A stretch of 9,501 nucleotides of DNA from the NCBI RefSeq assembly GCF_030382115.1, contig NZ_JAUDRJ010000003.1, positions 4,822,704 to 4,832,204 of the forward strand, written 5' to 3'. Position numbers and translations under genes: made by a program. Each line of letters opens with the position of its first letter. The stretch's first letter is position 1. The stretch is from Nostoc sp. GT001. Its GTDB lineage: Bacteria > Cyanobacteriota > Cyanobacteriia > Cyanobacteriales > Nostocaceae. Below, one piece after another: positions 1 to 6,262 of the stretch. The notes under the pieces were generated by a model. The model did no database searches. It was not told the DNA's origin and saw only the letters and a list, made by a program, of their open reading frames with translations.

Positions 1-132
1 GCGGTAGAAATTGGTGTACTCGTTTTTGCTTCTACACAAAATAAGAGCAAAGCGCTCAAAATTAGTTTGTGGTTGGCTGGCTAGAGCAAAAAGTCGATAA
101 TTAGGCAAAAAAGCTAATTTTGTGTGGAAATA

Positions 133-257
133 AGGGACTTCCAAATAAAAAAACATCCCAAATTTTCTTGTGGGATGGGTGTCCCCACCCGTCCCAGATT
201 TAGGGCGCTCATGTTGCCAACCCCACAAAATGGATAATTTATTTCTTGGAAGTCCCT
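133..257. mobile_element. MITE-like element, copy 1 (125 bp)
   Basis: The element is bounded by perfect 12-bp terminal inverted repeats, AGGGACTTCCAA at 133-144 and TTGGAAGTCCCT at 246-257. It encodes no transposase. An internal hairpin pairs TGGGATGGGT (171-180) with ACCCGTCCCA (187-196), with one G-T wobble. Its reverse complement matches the element at 4628-4752: the first 27 bases are identical and the last 21 differ at one position, while the centre has diverged. The immediate flanks read TA on the left and AA on the right, so a TA target duplication is possible only if the element boundary is shifted by one base. Non-autonomous transposition by a transposase encoded elsewhere is inferred. 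Confidence 0.8.
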
Positions 258-335
258 AACGCTTTGAAGACCATTGAGAACAATGGAAAATGTGAGAGAA
301 CGGTCGAGATTAGCATAAATTTCCAAAATTCATCC

Positions 336-372
336 TAAAAAAGCATTTAAATGCTTAATAACAGCTTTTTTA
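336..372. repeat. Nested inverted repeats, possible bidirectional terminator
   Basis: A perfect 16-bp palindrome, AAGCATTTAAATGCTT, lies at 341-356. An overlapping wider inverted repeat pairs TAAAAAAGC (336-344) with GCTTTTTTA (364-372) across a 19-base loop. The A-run on one side and T-run on the other would give a hairpin with a U-tract in either direction. The stems are AT-rich, so terminator strength is doubtful, and no confirmed gene ends here. Confidence 0.4.
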
Positions 373-420
373 TAAGTCTTACTCTTTATTTATAAATCAT
401 ACTTGAGATTCCTTCGGCTA

Positions 421-460
421 CCAAATGTAGCACTAAATACATTTTTAATGCTACATTTGG
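421..460. repeat. 12-bp-stem hairpin
   Basis: CCAAATGTAGCA (421-432) and TGCTACATTTGG (449-460) form a perfect 12-bp inverted repeat around a 16-base AT-rich loop, followed by CTTTT. The left part can alternatively fold on itself, GCTAC (417-421) with GTAGC (427-431). It could be a terminator for a plus-strand transcript entering from the left, or a relic of another mobile element. No gene is attached to it here. Confidence 0.5.
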
Positions 461-592
461 CTTTTAATACAGATAGAAGTAAAAAAAACATGTATCTTTG
501 GTTATATAAATTATCAACCTTAAGAGATAGATGTTTAATGGATATTTCCTAAATAGTTACTAATAACAATCAACAGTCACACGACTTTTAGG

Positions 593-692
593 CTAGTACA
601 CTGTGGCGGAAGTTTGCCTACTTTAGCAAGTTGCTTGAACAATTTGTCTAGTTAATTGAGATGGTAGTTGGATTTTTGCTGCGCTGTACTAG
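593..692. mobile_element. Candidate mini inverted-repeat element (about 100 bp)
   Basis: CTAGTACA at 593-600 and TGTACTAG at 685-692 are perfect 8-bp terminal inverted repeats. Further inward the two ends remain loosely complementary (left ...GGCGGAAGTTTGCC, right end reversed ...GCAGCAAAAATCC). The trinucleotide AGG occurs directly outside both ends (590-592 and 693-695), which would fit a 3-bp target duplication; a TA duplication inside CTAG is an alternative. There is no coding capacity. Only one copy is in the window, so this is less certain than the 125-bp element. It ends 88 bp before the metalloprotease start codon and so may shape that gene's upstream region. Confidence 0.5.
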
Positions 693-780
693 AGGCATTG
701 TTTATCTGACTGAGTAGATTTGAAGGGTTTACAGACGAAAAACTACTCGACATTTTTCCTTAACACGAGAACTGCTTCAG

Positions 781-3528
781 GTGGAAAGCCAAAGGATGAA
801 ATACTGGATAACGAAATTAGCAGTCTGTATAGTATTACTGTCTAACTTGTTGCTATCAAATGATTATGCAGCAGCAAACCAACTTTCAAATACTTCTAAT
901 ATTGATGTGCAGCAATTAAATACACTGCCAGTAGTTAAAAACGTAGCAAGTGCTGACAAGAATCTTGCTGAGATTAAAAAAGAAGATTTTTGCCGATTTA
1001 ATGGGATTGTTAATCGAGTAGATAAATTAGAGGGACTCTTCACACTTTATTGTAGCGAGGATTCAGGAAAGGTTTTCTTAGAACTTAAGCCAGAGCAGCT
1101 AAATAAAGACTATCTAGCTATAGTGACATTAGAATCAGGCGTTGGGGAAAGTGGAATTTATAGTGGATTACCTCTCTCTGATTTTATCTTTTATTTTCGA
1201 CGAGTAAATAATAGATTGCATTTTGTTGTGCGGAATGTAAAATTCCGTACAGATAGTATACCAGAACAGCGATCGCTTGCTCGCTCATTTAGCGATTCAG
1301 TTCTTTATTCACTCGAAATAGCCACTATCGAGCCAAAGAATAAAAATATTCTGATCGACCTGAATGGACTGCTAATGCAGGATTTTCCTGGATTAACTCC
1401 TCTATTAAAATACTCTTTACAGGCTGATTACCGCTTAGATGCACGCAAGTCATATTTTGGTGATGTTAACAGCTTCCCAGACAATATAGAGATTGATTCA
1501 ATTTACGGTTTTTCATCACTAGAAGGCTCAAATTTAATCGCCGTACCCGATAGTAGGGCACTCACTCTGAAGGTACACTACAGCTTTTCTCAATTGAGAG
1601 AAAACAATGGTTATATTCCCAGACTTGCCGATGACAGAGTTGGATATTTTACTACTGCTTTCCAAGATTTCTCTAACAATAATGCTCACGAATCATTTGT
1701 ACGTTACATTAATCGCTGGCATCTAGAACCATCCAATCCTGACGCCCCTTTATCACCACCCAAAAAACCAATTGTGTATTGGATTGAAAATGCTGTACCA
1801 CTAGAATACCGCGATGCGATTCGTGAAGGCGTTTTGATGTGGAACAAAGCATTTGAGAAAGCCGGATTTCAAAATGCCATTGAAGTGCAGCAAATGCCAG
1901 ATGATGCTAATTGGAAACCAGCAGATGTACATTACAACACTATTCGCTGGTTCAATTCTTTAGATGCAGGTTTTGCCAAAGGACCGATGCGCGTCAACCC
2001 ATTCACCGGGGAAATATTGGATGCAGATATCATTGTGGATGCCAATATGGTGCGTTTAGTTCAGCAAGAATATCACGCACTGATGGAGGCAAATTCATGT
2101 CAAGAAAATACGAAAGGACGTGAAGACGCGGGGAAATTCCTGGATAAATTTGCCTCCTCTTCCTCTGCTCACTTTTTCTCCTCAGAGTCGTGCTATGGTA
2201 TAGAATCTTCAAATCAAGCAGCTATGGGGGCGCTGGCGTTGTCAATGTTGCCAGACACTACACCTAGTAGTGAAACGATTAAGGAGTATGTGCATCAATA
2301 TTTGCGTTCTCTCATCGCTCACGAAGTCGGGCACACTCTGGGTTTGCGCCATAATTTTCATGGCAGCACCATGTTAGCGCCAGAAGAATTAAATAATACT
2401 GAAATCACTCACACCAAAGGTTTAGTAGGTTCGGTGATGGACTATGTACCTGTGAACATAGCGCCACAGGGAGTACAGCAAGGTGACTATTTCCCAGGAG
2501 TTATTGGGCCTTATGACAAATGGGCAATTGAGTATGGTTATAAAAAATGTCCATCAACAGTCCTTGAGGTAACTATTCCAGAATCAGAAAAAAGTTTTTT
2601 AGACCAGATTGCATTAGCATCGCCTCAACCAGAATTATCTTACGCAAGCGATGAAGATATCTGGGACATCAATCCTTTAGCAAATGTCTGGGATATGAGT
2701 AGTGATGTGCTACTTTATTCGCAGTGGCAAATGGATAATGCTCGTTTTATGTGGCAGCGTCTTGATAAGGGTTATCTATCGAAAGGAGAAAGCTATAGTA
2801 ACCTGCGCCTTAAGTTTAATAAAGTACTTAAATATTATTTTCGGAACGCCACTTTGCTTGCTAAATACATTGGTGGACAATCTTTTCGGCGTCTCCATAC
2901 CAGTAATGATGCTGCTTGGACATTTGTACCAGTTTCACTTTTAAAACAACGTCAAGCATTGACAAAGTTGCAAGAGTATGTATTTGCAGATAATGCTTTC
3001 AGCTTTTCACCACAATTGCTCAATCAACTAGCACCATCGCGTTGGGAACACTGGGGCAATTCTGCACCTAATAACCGCCTTGATTATCCAATTCACGATC
3101 GCATTTTGAGTTTTCAAAGTATGATATTGCGATCGCTATTAGACAGCGATCGCCTAAATCGGTTACAAGATATAGAATTAAAAACTCTGCCTGGAGAAGC
3201 GCTTTCTATGCCAGAACTGTTCGACACCCTGCAAACAGGCATCTGGACAGAAGTTTTCGCCCCCGGAGAACCAAAGCCAATTTCGAGCATCCGGCGTTCA
3301 TTGCAACGGGAACATCTGAATATTTTGTTACAGATGATGTTGGGTACTACTAATACACCTGAAGATGGTCGGACATTGGCTTGGTATAAATTGCGCCAAC
3401 TCCAAAAAGCCATTGATGCCAGACTTAAACAACTTGGCGAAAGCCTTGATGTTTACACCTTAGCTCACTTAGAAGCTTCTGGCGATCGCATTGCTAAAGC
3501 ATTAAACGCACAGTTACTTTCTAAATAG
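781..3528 (+). CDS. Secreted zinc-dependent metalloprotease (DUF5117/DUF4953 type)
   Basis: This is a 915-residue predicted exported zinc metallopeptidase. Residues 7-33 form a signal peptide: a Lys-containing start, a hydrophobic core (VCIVLLSNLLL) and an Ala-rich AAA cleavage region. The active-site signature HEVGHTLGLRHNF begins at H514 (ligands H514, H518 and H524, catalytic E515), and a Met-turn-like SVMDY lies downstream with M553, as in metzincins. The architecture matches the DUF5118-DUF5117-DUF4953 family: an N-terminal beta-rich part, then the catalytic region, then a helical C-terminal part. Family length is usually 800-950 residues, so this copy looks complete. Substrates of the family are largely unknown; action outside the plasma membrane is inferred. 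The GTG at 781 has only a weak GAGA upstream (767-770). ATG at 796 is an alternative start that keeps the signal peptide, although its AAAGG abuts the codon. The gene contains four HIP1 sites. It converges on the hydrolase gene, and no terminator is evident in the 17-bp gap. Confidence 0.9.
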   Translation: MESQRMKYWITKLAVCIVLLSNLLLSNDYAAANQLSNTSNIDVQQLNTLPVVKNVASADKNLAEIKKEDFCRFNGIVNRVDKLEGLFTLYCSEDSGKVFLELKPEQLNKDYLAIVTLESGVGESGIYSGLPLSDFIFYFRRVNNRLHFVVRNVKFRTDSIPEQRSLARSFSDSVLYSLEIATIEPKNKNILIDLNGLLMQDFPGLTPLLKYSLQADYRLDARKSYFGDVNSFPDNIEIDSIYGFSSLEGSNLIAVPDSRALTLKVHYSFSQLRENNGYIPRLADDRVGYFTTAFQDFSNNNAHESFVRYINRWHLEPSNPDAPLSPPKKPIVYWIENAVPLEYRDAIREGVLMWNKAFEKAGFQNAIEVQQMPDDANWKPADVHYNTIRWFNSLDAGFAKGPMRVNPFTGEILDADIIVDANMVRLVQQEYHALMEANSCQENTKGREDAGKFLDKFASSSSAHFFSSESCYGIESSNQAAMGALALSMLPDTTPSSETIKEYVHQYLRSLIAHEVGHTLGLRHNFHGSTMLAPEELNNTEITHTKGLVGSVMDYVPVNIAPQGVQQGDYFPGVIGPYDKWAIEYGYKKCPSTVLEVTIPESEKSFLDQIALASPQPELSYASDEDIWDINPLANVWDMSSDVLLYSQWQMDNARFMWQRLDKGYLSKGESYSNLRLKFNKVLKYYFRNATLLAKYIGGQSFRRLHTSNDAAWTFVPVSLLKQRQALTKLQEYVFADNAFSFSPQLLNQLAPSRWEHWGNSAPNNRLDYPIHDRILSFQSMILRSLLDSDRLNRLQDIELKTLPGEALSMPELFDTLQTGIWTEVFAPGEPKPISSIRRSLQREHLNILLQMMLGTTNTPEDGRTLAWYKLRQLQKAIDARLKQLGESLDVYTLAHLEASGDRIAKALNAQLLSK

Positions 3529-3548
3529 TCATTTGTCATTTGTCATTA
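3528..3548. repeat. Short heptamer tandem repeat (STRR-like)
   Basis: Three consecutive heptamers, GTCATTT, GTCATTT and GTCATTA, start at the last base of the metalloprotease stop codon and run into the end of the convergent hydrolase frame. Short tandemly repeated heptanucleotides are a known feature of heterocystous cyanobacterial genomes. With only three units the functional meaning is nil or unknown; the array size may vary between strains. Confidence 0.65.
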
Positions 3549-4554
3549 GTTATTCTCCCCTGCTCCTCGGTCATTGAGCGGCTTGCCCTGAGCGGAGCCG
3601 TTGGCGCAGCCTCTCGTAGAGAAGGGAGCCGAAATGAGCCGAAGTGCTGCTCCCCTACTCTCCACTTCCCCAAGATACCGCTGCAATAAGCCAATGAAAA
3701 CTTCTGGTATTTCCAAATGAGGTAATATTCCGGCATCTGCGATCGCATAAAAATCTCGGATTGCTCTTGGATTTAAATTTGCCAAACGTTGCCCTAATTT
3801 AATGTCGGTAAATTGCGCTTTTTCTCCCCAAAAAATGACGGTGGGAACTGTTAGTTGTTGAATATATAAACTCAGATCAAAGTAAAGATCGCCCCGCAAA
3901 AATGCCAAAGCAGCAAACTTGGCATTAGGTTGTTGTGCCGAGGTTAAATAAGCCTCCACCATTTCTTGAGATACTCGTTGTGACTTAGCAAACAGAAAAC
4001 TTTGTAAAAAATTTCGGACTGCAATTTCATTTTCAGCACCAAGCATATAAATAAAATTGTCCAACAGAGGTGCATTGATTACCGAAAGCGGAAGTCTGCG
4101 TCCAGCACCCTGCCCAAAATCATCAAATCCAGAAGGGGAAACCAAAAACAGTGCTTTGAATAAATTGGGTTGAACAATAGCTAGGCGAATAGCAAAAGCG
4201 GCTGTGAGAGATGAGGCTACCACTGTCACTAGGCTGGTGACAAGTTTGGATGATAAACTCTGCGATCGTGCTGAGATAATCCCTAATTTTATAATCTCGG
4301 ACTGGATGGGCTGATTCTCCCCAGCCGATTAAATCGGGGGCTAAAATGTGGTAATTAGAAGCAAAAGCTGGGTAAACTTTAGACCATTCATAAGCAGATG
4401 CTCCACCACCAAAGTTATGGAGAAATAATAGTGGGGGTAAATCTTCAGTGTCAGCAATCGTCCAAGGTGCATTCGTTTGGGTATAGTAAACCATTGCTCC
4501 CAAGGATGTATGAATGACTTTATGTCCAAAGCCAGGAGGTTGAAACTGAAGCAT
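3546..4554 (-). pseudogene. Alpha/beta-hydrolase gene split by a +1 frameshift
   Basis: Two overlapping reading frames together make one alpha/beta-hydrolase. The first 108 codons (4554-4231) carry the oxyanion-region motif LHNFGGGASAYEW and the strand-turn LAPDLIGWGES. The remainder is in the next frame from the GTG at 4229 (227 residues), with VVASSLTAAFAIRLA at the nucleophile-elbow position, a cap region, VPTVIFWGEKAQFTD near the acid, and the presumed catalytic His in ILPHLEIPE. Dropping one base at 4230 joins them (…TCHQP-VTVVASS…) into about 335 residues. The elbow reads A-S-S-L-T instead of the usual G-x-S-x-G, which I believe occurs in cyanobacterial relatives, so activity is uncertain. 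The last roughly 37 residues come from a dispersed repeat, not from the hydrolase fold. The start has no clear Shine-Dalgarno. A sequencing error at 4230 would make this an intact gene; as written it is broken. Confidence 0.8.
3571..3630. repeat. Dispersed cyanobacterial repeat fused to the hydrolase 3' end
   Basis: This GC-richer block contains nested short inverted repeats: CGGCT (3579-3583) with AGCCG (3596-3600), and CTCT-CGT-AGAG (3611-3621). From general knowledge, the segments GGCGCAGCCTCTCGTAGAG and TTGCCCTGAGCGGAGCCG resemble repeats scattered in many Nostocales genomes. Here the block is read through in the hydrolase frame, giving a low-complexity tail rich in Arg, Gly, Ala and Asn after RYLGEVES. 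Its base composition differs from the AT-rich surroundings. Confidence 0.6.
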
Positions 4555-4583
4555 AAAATTAAAAAGTTTAGTTTATTTGAATT

Positions 4584-4613
4584 TACATACAGTCAAACTA
4601 ATTCAGGAGTCAA
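4584..4613 (-). promoter_or_regulatory. Candidate promoter of the hydrolase gene
   Basis: On the minus strand a TTGACT (4613-4608) is followed after 18 bases by TATGTA (4589-4584), about 30 bases ahead of the ATG at 4554. A second TTGACT lies 17 bases downstream (4596-4591). The -35 match is good and the -10 match is weak. The MITE at 4628-4752 ends only 14 bases upstream of the -35 hexamer. Confidence 0.3.
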
Positions 4614-4627
4614 AATACATTTGTCTA

Positions 4628-4752
4628 AGGGACTTCCAAGAAATAAATTATCCAATCTTGTGGGGTGGGCATCTTGCCCACTTTTTACTATGGGCTATCG
4701 TGTCGCCCACCCCACAATAAATAGTTGTATATTTTTTTATTTGGGAGTCCCT
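4628..4752. mobile_element. MITE-like element, copy 2 (125 bp, inverted)
   Basis: This is the same element as at 133-257 but in the opposite orientation and of identical length, 125 bp. Ends are AGGGACTTCCAA (4628-4639) and TTGGGAGTCCCT (4741-4752), with one mismatch in the inverted repeat. Internally, TGTGGGGTGGGC (4659-4670) pairs perfectly with GCCCACCCCACA (4705-4716), and GTGGGC (4665-4670) can alternatively pair with GCCCAC (4676-4681) over a 5-base loop. It has no coding capacity. It occupies most of the gene-free interval 4555-4863, between the hydrolase promoter and the HugZ-like gene; the rest of that interval holds the repeat fragments listed next and nothing else recognised. Confidence 0.8.
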
Positions 4753-4800
4753 AAATAGTTCAAGAATCAGGAGAACATTTTGCTAAATTCTAGCTTCTGA

Positions 4801-4820
4801 CCCTTCGGCAGGCTCAGGGC
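4801..4820. repeat. Short dispersed repeat fragment
   Basis: The 20-base block CCCTTCGGCAGGCTCAGGGC stands out as GC-rich in AT-rich surroundings and has CCCT/AGGG arms. It shares the CCCTGAGC core, in inverted orientation, with the repeat at 3571-3630. Sequences of this type are scattered in many bacterial genomes. No function can be assigned. Confidence 0.45.
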
Positions 4821-4835
4821 ATTGCTCTTGGGTGC

Positions 4836-4852
4836 TGAATTATTGCAATTCA
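4836..4852 (-). terminator. Weak hairpin downstream of the HugZ-like gene
   Basis: TGAATT (4836-4841) and AATTCA (4847-4852) form a 6-bp inverted repeat with a 5-base loop, 11 bases past the minus-strand stop at 4864. The stem is AT-rich and has no U-tract, so terminator activity is doubtful. Confidence 0.2.
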
Positions 4853-4863
4853 TCACTCATCAT

Positions 4864-5373
4864 TTACCCTTGTTTTTTCTCGGCATCTCCTGTGATTTTA
4901 ACAAGTTGATGAAGGTTATCACCACTAATATGATATGCTCCCCCAAACCCAACTACAAAACGACCTTCACTTGGGGTTAGCCGGAAAATCCGAAAGTCAG
5001 ACAAGCCGCGCAAAACCTCGATAATTTCACCAAACCGCCCTTGAAATTGCTCAACAATTTGATTCCACTTATCAGTTTCACGCTCTATCAAAGTTGCCGT
5101 GCAATCAAAACTCAAACGACGACGGGCAAAAATTAGATTACTTTTAGCTTCATCCTCGATAAACAAGACACTAACATGAGGATTGGCATAGAGATTTTTG
5201 GTATGAGTCGAAAGACCACTGACGTAAATGTAGATATTCTTGGAATCATCCATTACGAAAGGAGCATAACTAGCATTGGGTATTGCCTGGGCGCTAACAG
5301 TGCTAATAATTACACTCTCAAATGCTTCAGGAAACTTTTCGTACTCAGCTTGAATATTTTCAAGTTGACTCAT
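4864..5373 (-). CDS. HugZ-like / pyridoxamine 5'-phosphate oxidase-fold protein
   Basis: The protein has 169 residues. Its layout is that of the split-barrel FMN-binding/PPOX-like fold seen in the HugZ family: an N-terminal helix, then strands VIISTVSAQAIPNASYAPFVMDD and IYIYVSGLSTHTKNLYANPHVSVLFIEDE, the basic stretch ARRRLSF, and the C-terminal signature EGRFVVGFGGAY. Some HugZ members are heme oxygenases and others bind flavin or have no known activity; heme or flavin binding here is inferred, not seen. It is shorter than the roughly 250-residue Helicobacter HugZ, but cyanobacterial relatives of about 160-170 residues are usual. The ATG at 5373 is preceded only by a weak GGTAA. A dyad, ATTAGG-aaca-CCTAAT, lies 19 bases upstream of the start codon. 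It is monocistronic as far as can be seen. Confidence 0.85.
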   Translation of the reverse strand: MSQLENIQAEYEKFPEAFESVIISTVSAQAIPNASYAPFVMDDSKNIYIYVSGLSTHTKNLYANPHVSVLFIEDEAKSNLIFARRRLSFDCTATLIERETDKWNQIVEQFQGRFGEIIEVLRGLSDFRIFRLTPSEGRFVVGFGGAYHISGDNLHQLVKITGDAEKKQG

Positions 5374-5391
5374 AAGTAGATTACCACGCTT

Positions 5392-5407
5392 ATTAGGAAC
5401 ACCTAAT
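5392..5407 (-). promoter_or_regulatory. Dyad upstream of the HugZ-like gene, possible operator
   Basis: ATTAGG (5392-5397) and CCTAAT (5402-5407) form a perfect 6-bp inverted repeat with a 4-base spacer, located 19-34 bases upstream of the ATG at 5373. Read on the minus strand, TAATAA within it could serve as a -10 element, with TTAAGA 18 bases earlier as a poor -35. Placement over a promoter would fit a repressor site, but no regulator is identified. Confidence 0.3.
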
Positions 5408-5434
5408 TAAGTATCTTAACGTGATTGAGGGATG

Positions 5435-5572
5435 TCTAGGATGGGCTACAGCTACGCATGGAATGCCCAACAAATAAAAGCGATCGCTCCCTTTAACTCA
5501 AGGTCTAGGATGGGCTACAGCTACGCATGGAATGCCCAACAAATAAAAGCGATCGCTCCCTTTAACTTAAGA
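5435..5572. repeat. Tandem duplication of a 69-bp unit
   Basis: Unit 1 (5435-5503) and unit 2 (5504-5572) are identical over the first 64 bases and match at 67 of 69 overall. Each unit contains TGGGC...GCCCA arms and one HIP1 site (5480-5487, 5549-5556), and a third HIP1 site (5573-5580) follows directly. The array lies between the HugZ-like start and the DUF3386 stop. Near identity of the two units suggests a recent duplication. Because 69 is divisible by three, a plus-strand frame through both units stays open and encodes the same 23 residues twice, but that frame overlaps DUF3386 antisense and is not considered a gene. Confidence 0.9.
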
Positions 5573-5605
5573 GCGATCGCTAATTTTTGGATTACAGAAT
5601 TCAGC

Positions 5606-6262
5606 TTAACCAGCAACAGGTTCCAACAATTTAATGTCAGAGAAAATAAATTCCTGAGTAGAAAATTGTCCTGCTGTTTCGGTGCGAATCTCCCGACGAT
5701 TTAGGATGAAATAGTCACCAACTTTTTCATACTCATCAATAAATTCGCTTCTACCGCCTTTTTGTTCCCCAGTTTTGGGGTCATGGTACACAGAGTCATA
5801 GCTGTGGGACAAGTAGCCTTCACCAGTGTCATGACTGCTGAAGGTGTCGATGGTAACAAAAGTACCGTGGATTAGACGGTGAACATGGCAAACTTCATTA
5901 TTGCGGACTTTGTATTTATCGCCTTCAGCCTTACCACCCATTAAAAGCTCAACCGCACCAGTTTCGTCAGTTTTACCATAGCTAAAGGTATTGGCGCTGT
6001 GGGTGTCTTCAAAGCTGCGGCGGACGCGGTGAATTGCTATCTCCCAGGCTTGACCATGAATTGCTTTCTGGGCTGACTCATCATCTACATCCAAAACTTC
6101 GGCTTTGAGATTGGCAGTGATGATAACTTTGCCTGTAAACACTTTATCATCATGCTTATAGGTAATATTTGCAGTATAACCAGGGAAATTCTTGTCCCAA
6201 GTATAGCGGTTTTCATAAGCAGCCCGGAAAAGTTCCTGAGCAGAGAGTTGTGTAACTGTCAT
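5606..6262 (-). CDS. DUF3386 family protein, function unknown
   Basis: This 218-residue soluble protein matches the DUF3386 family of cyanobacteria and plants. The recognisable opening is SAQELFRAAYENRYTWD followed by KNFPGYTANI. The central part is strand-rich with a conserved-looking His/Asp/Tyr segment (CHVHRLIHGTFVTIDTFSSH and then DTGEGYLSHSYDSVY), and the C-terminal part contains YFILNRREIRTETAG. There is no signal peptide and no membrane segment. The biochemical role of the family is not known to me, and the breadth across oxygenic phototrophs only suggests a link to photosynthetic physiology. The start at 6262 is well supported by AGGAGA at 6268-6273 with 5 bases of spacing. It is transcribed away from the LuxR regulator across a short shared region, so control by that regulator is possible. 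Length fits the family. Confidence 0.88.
   Translation of the reverse strand: MTVTQLSAQELFRAAYENRYTWDKNFPGYTANITYKHDDKVFTGKVIITANLKAEVLDVDDESAQKAIHGQAWEIAIHRVRRSFEDTHSANTFSYGKTDETGAVELLMGGKAEGDKYKVRNNEVCHVHRLIHGTFVTIDTFSSHDTGEGYLSHSYDSVYHDPKTGEQKGGRSEFIDEYEKVGDYFILNRREIRTETAGQFSTQEFIFSDIKLLEPVAG

Larger units (their letters stand above)
1..780. other. Gene-poor left flank rich in inverted repeats
   Basis: No convincing gene is seen in these 780 bases. The only reading frames at the left edge are short: a plus-strand frame open from base 1 to a TAG at 82-84 (27 codons, it could be the 3' end of a gene starting outside), and the opposite strand, which is also open through bases 1-132. Neither matches a family I recognise. 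The rest holds a 125-bp MITE-like element, nested palindromes, a hairpin and a second candidate mini-element, each listed separately. Bases 480-590 are AT-rich with nothing recognisable. No clear promoter for the gene starting at 781 could be assigned. Confidence 0.6.

Noticed and set aside
114..326. 70-codon minus-strand open frame at the left end as an intact gene
   Set aside because: Two thirds of it is MITE sequence; it is kept only as a possible interrupted frame.
1911..3413. Several 60-100 codon frames inside the metalloprotease gene on both strands
   Set aside because: They are shadow frames of a clearly coding gene with intact catalytic motifs.
4477..4758. 93-codon plus-strand open frame
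   Set aside because: It is antisense to the hydrolase 5' end and then reads through the MITE; no family resemblance and no ribosome binding site.
5435..5572. CRISPR array
   Set aside because: Only two directly abutting units with no spacers, and no cas genes nearby.
5432..5704. 90-codon plus-strand frame encoding a 23-residue duplicated peptide
   Set aside because: It arises from the 69-bp tandem duplication and continues antisense to DUF3386; no initiation signal or homology seen.
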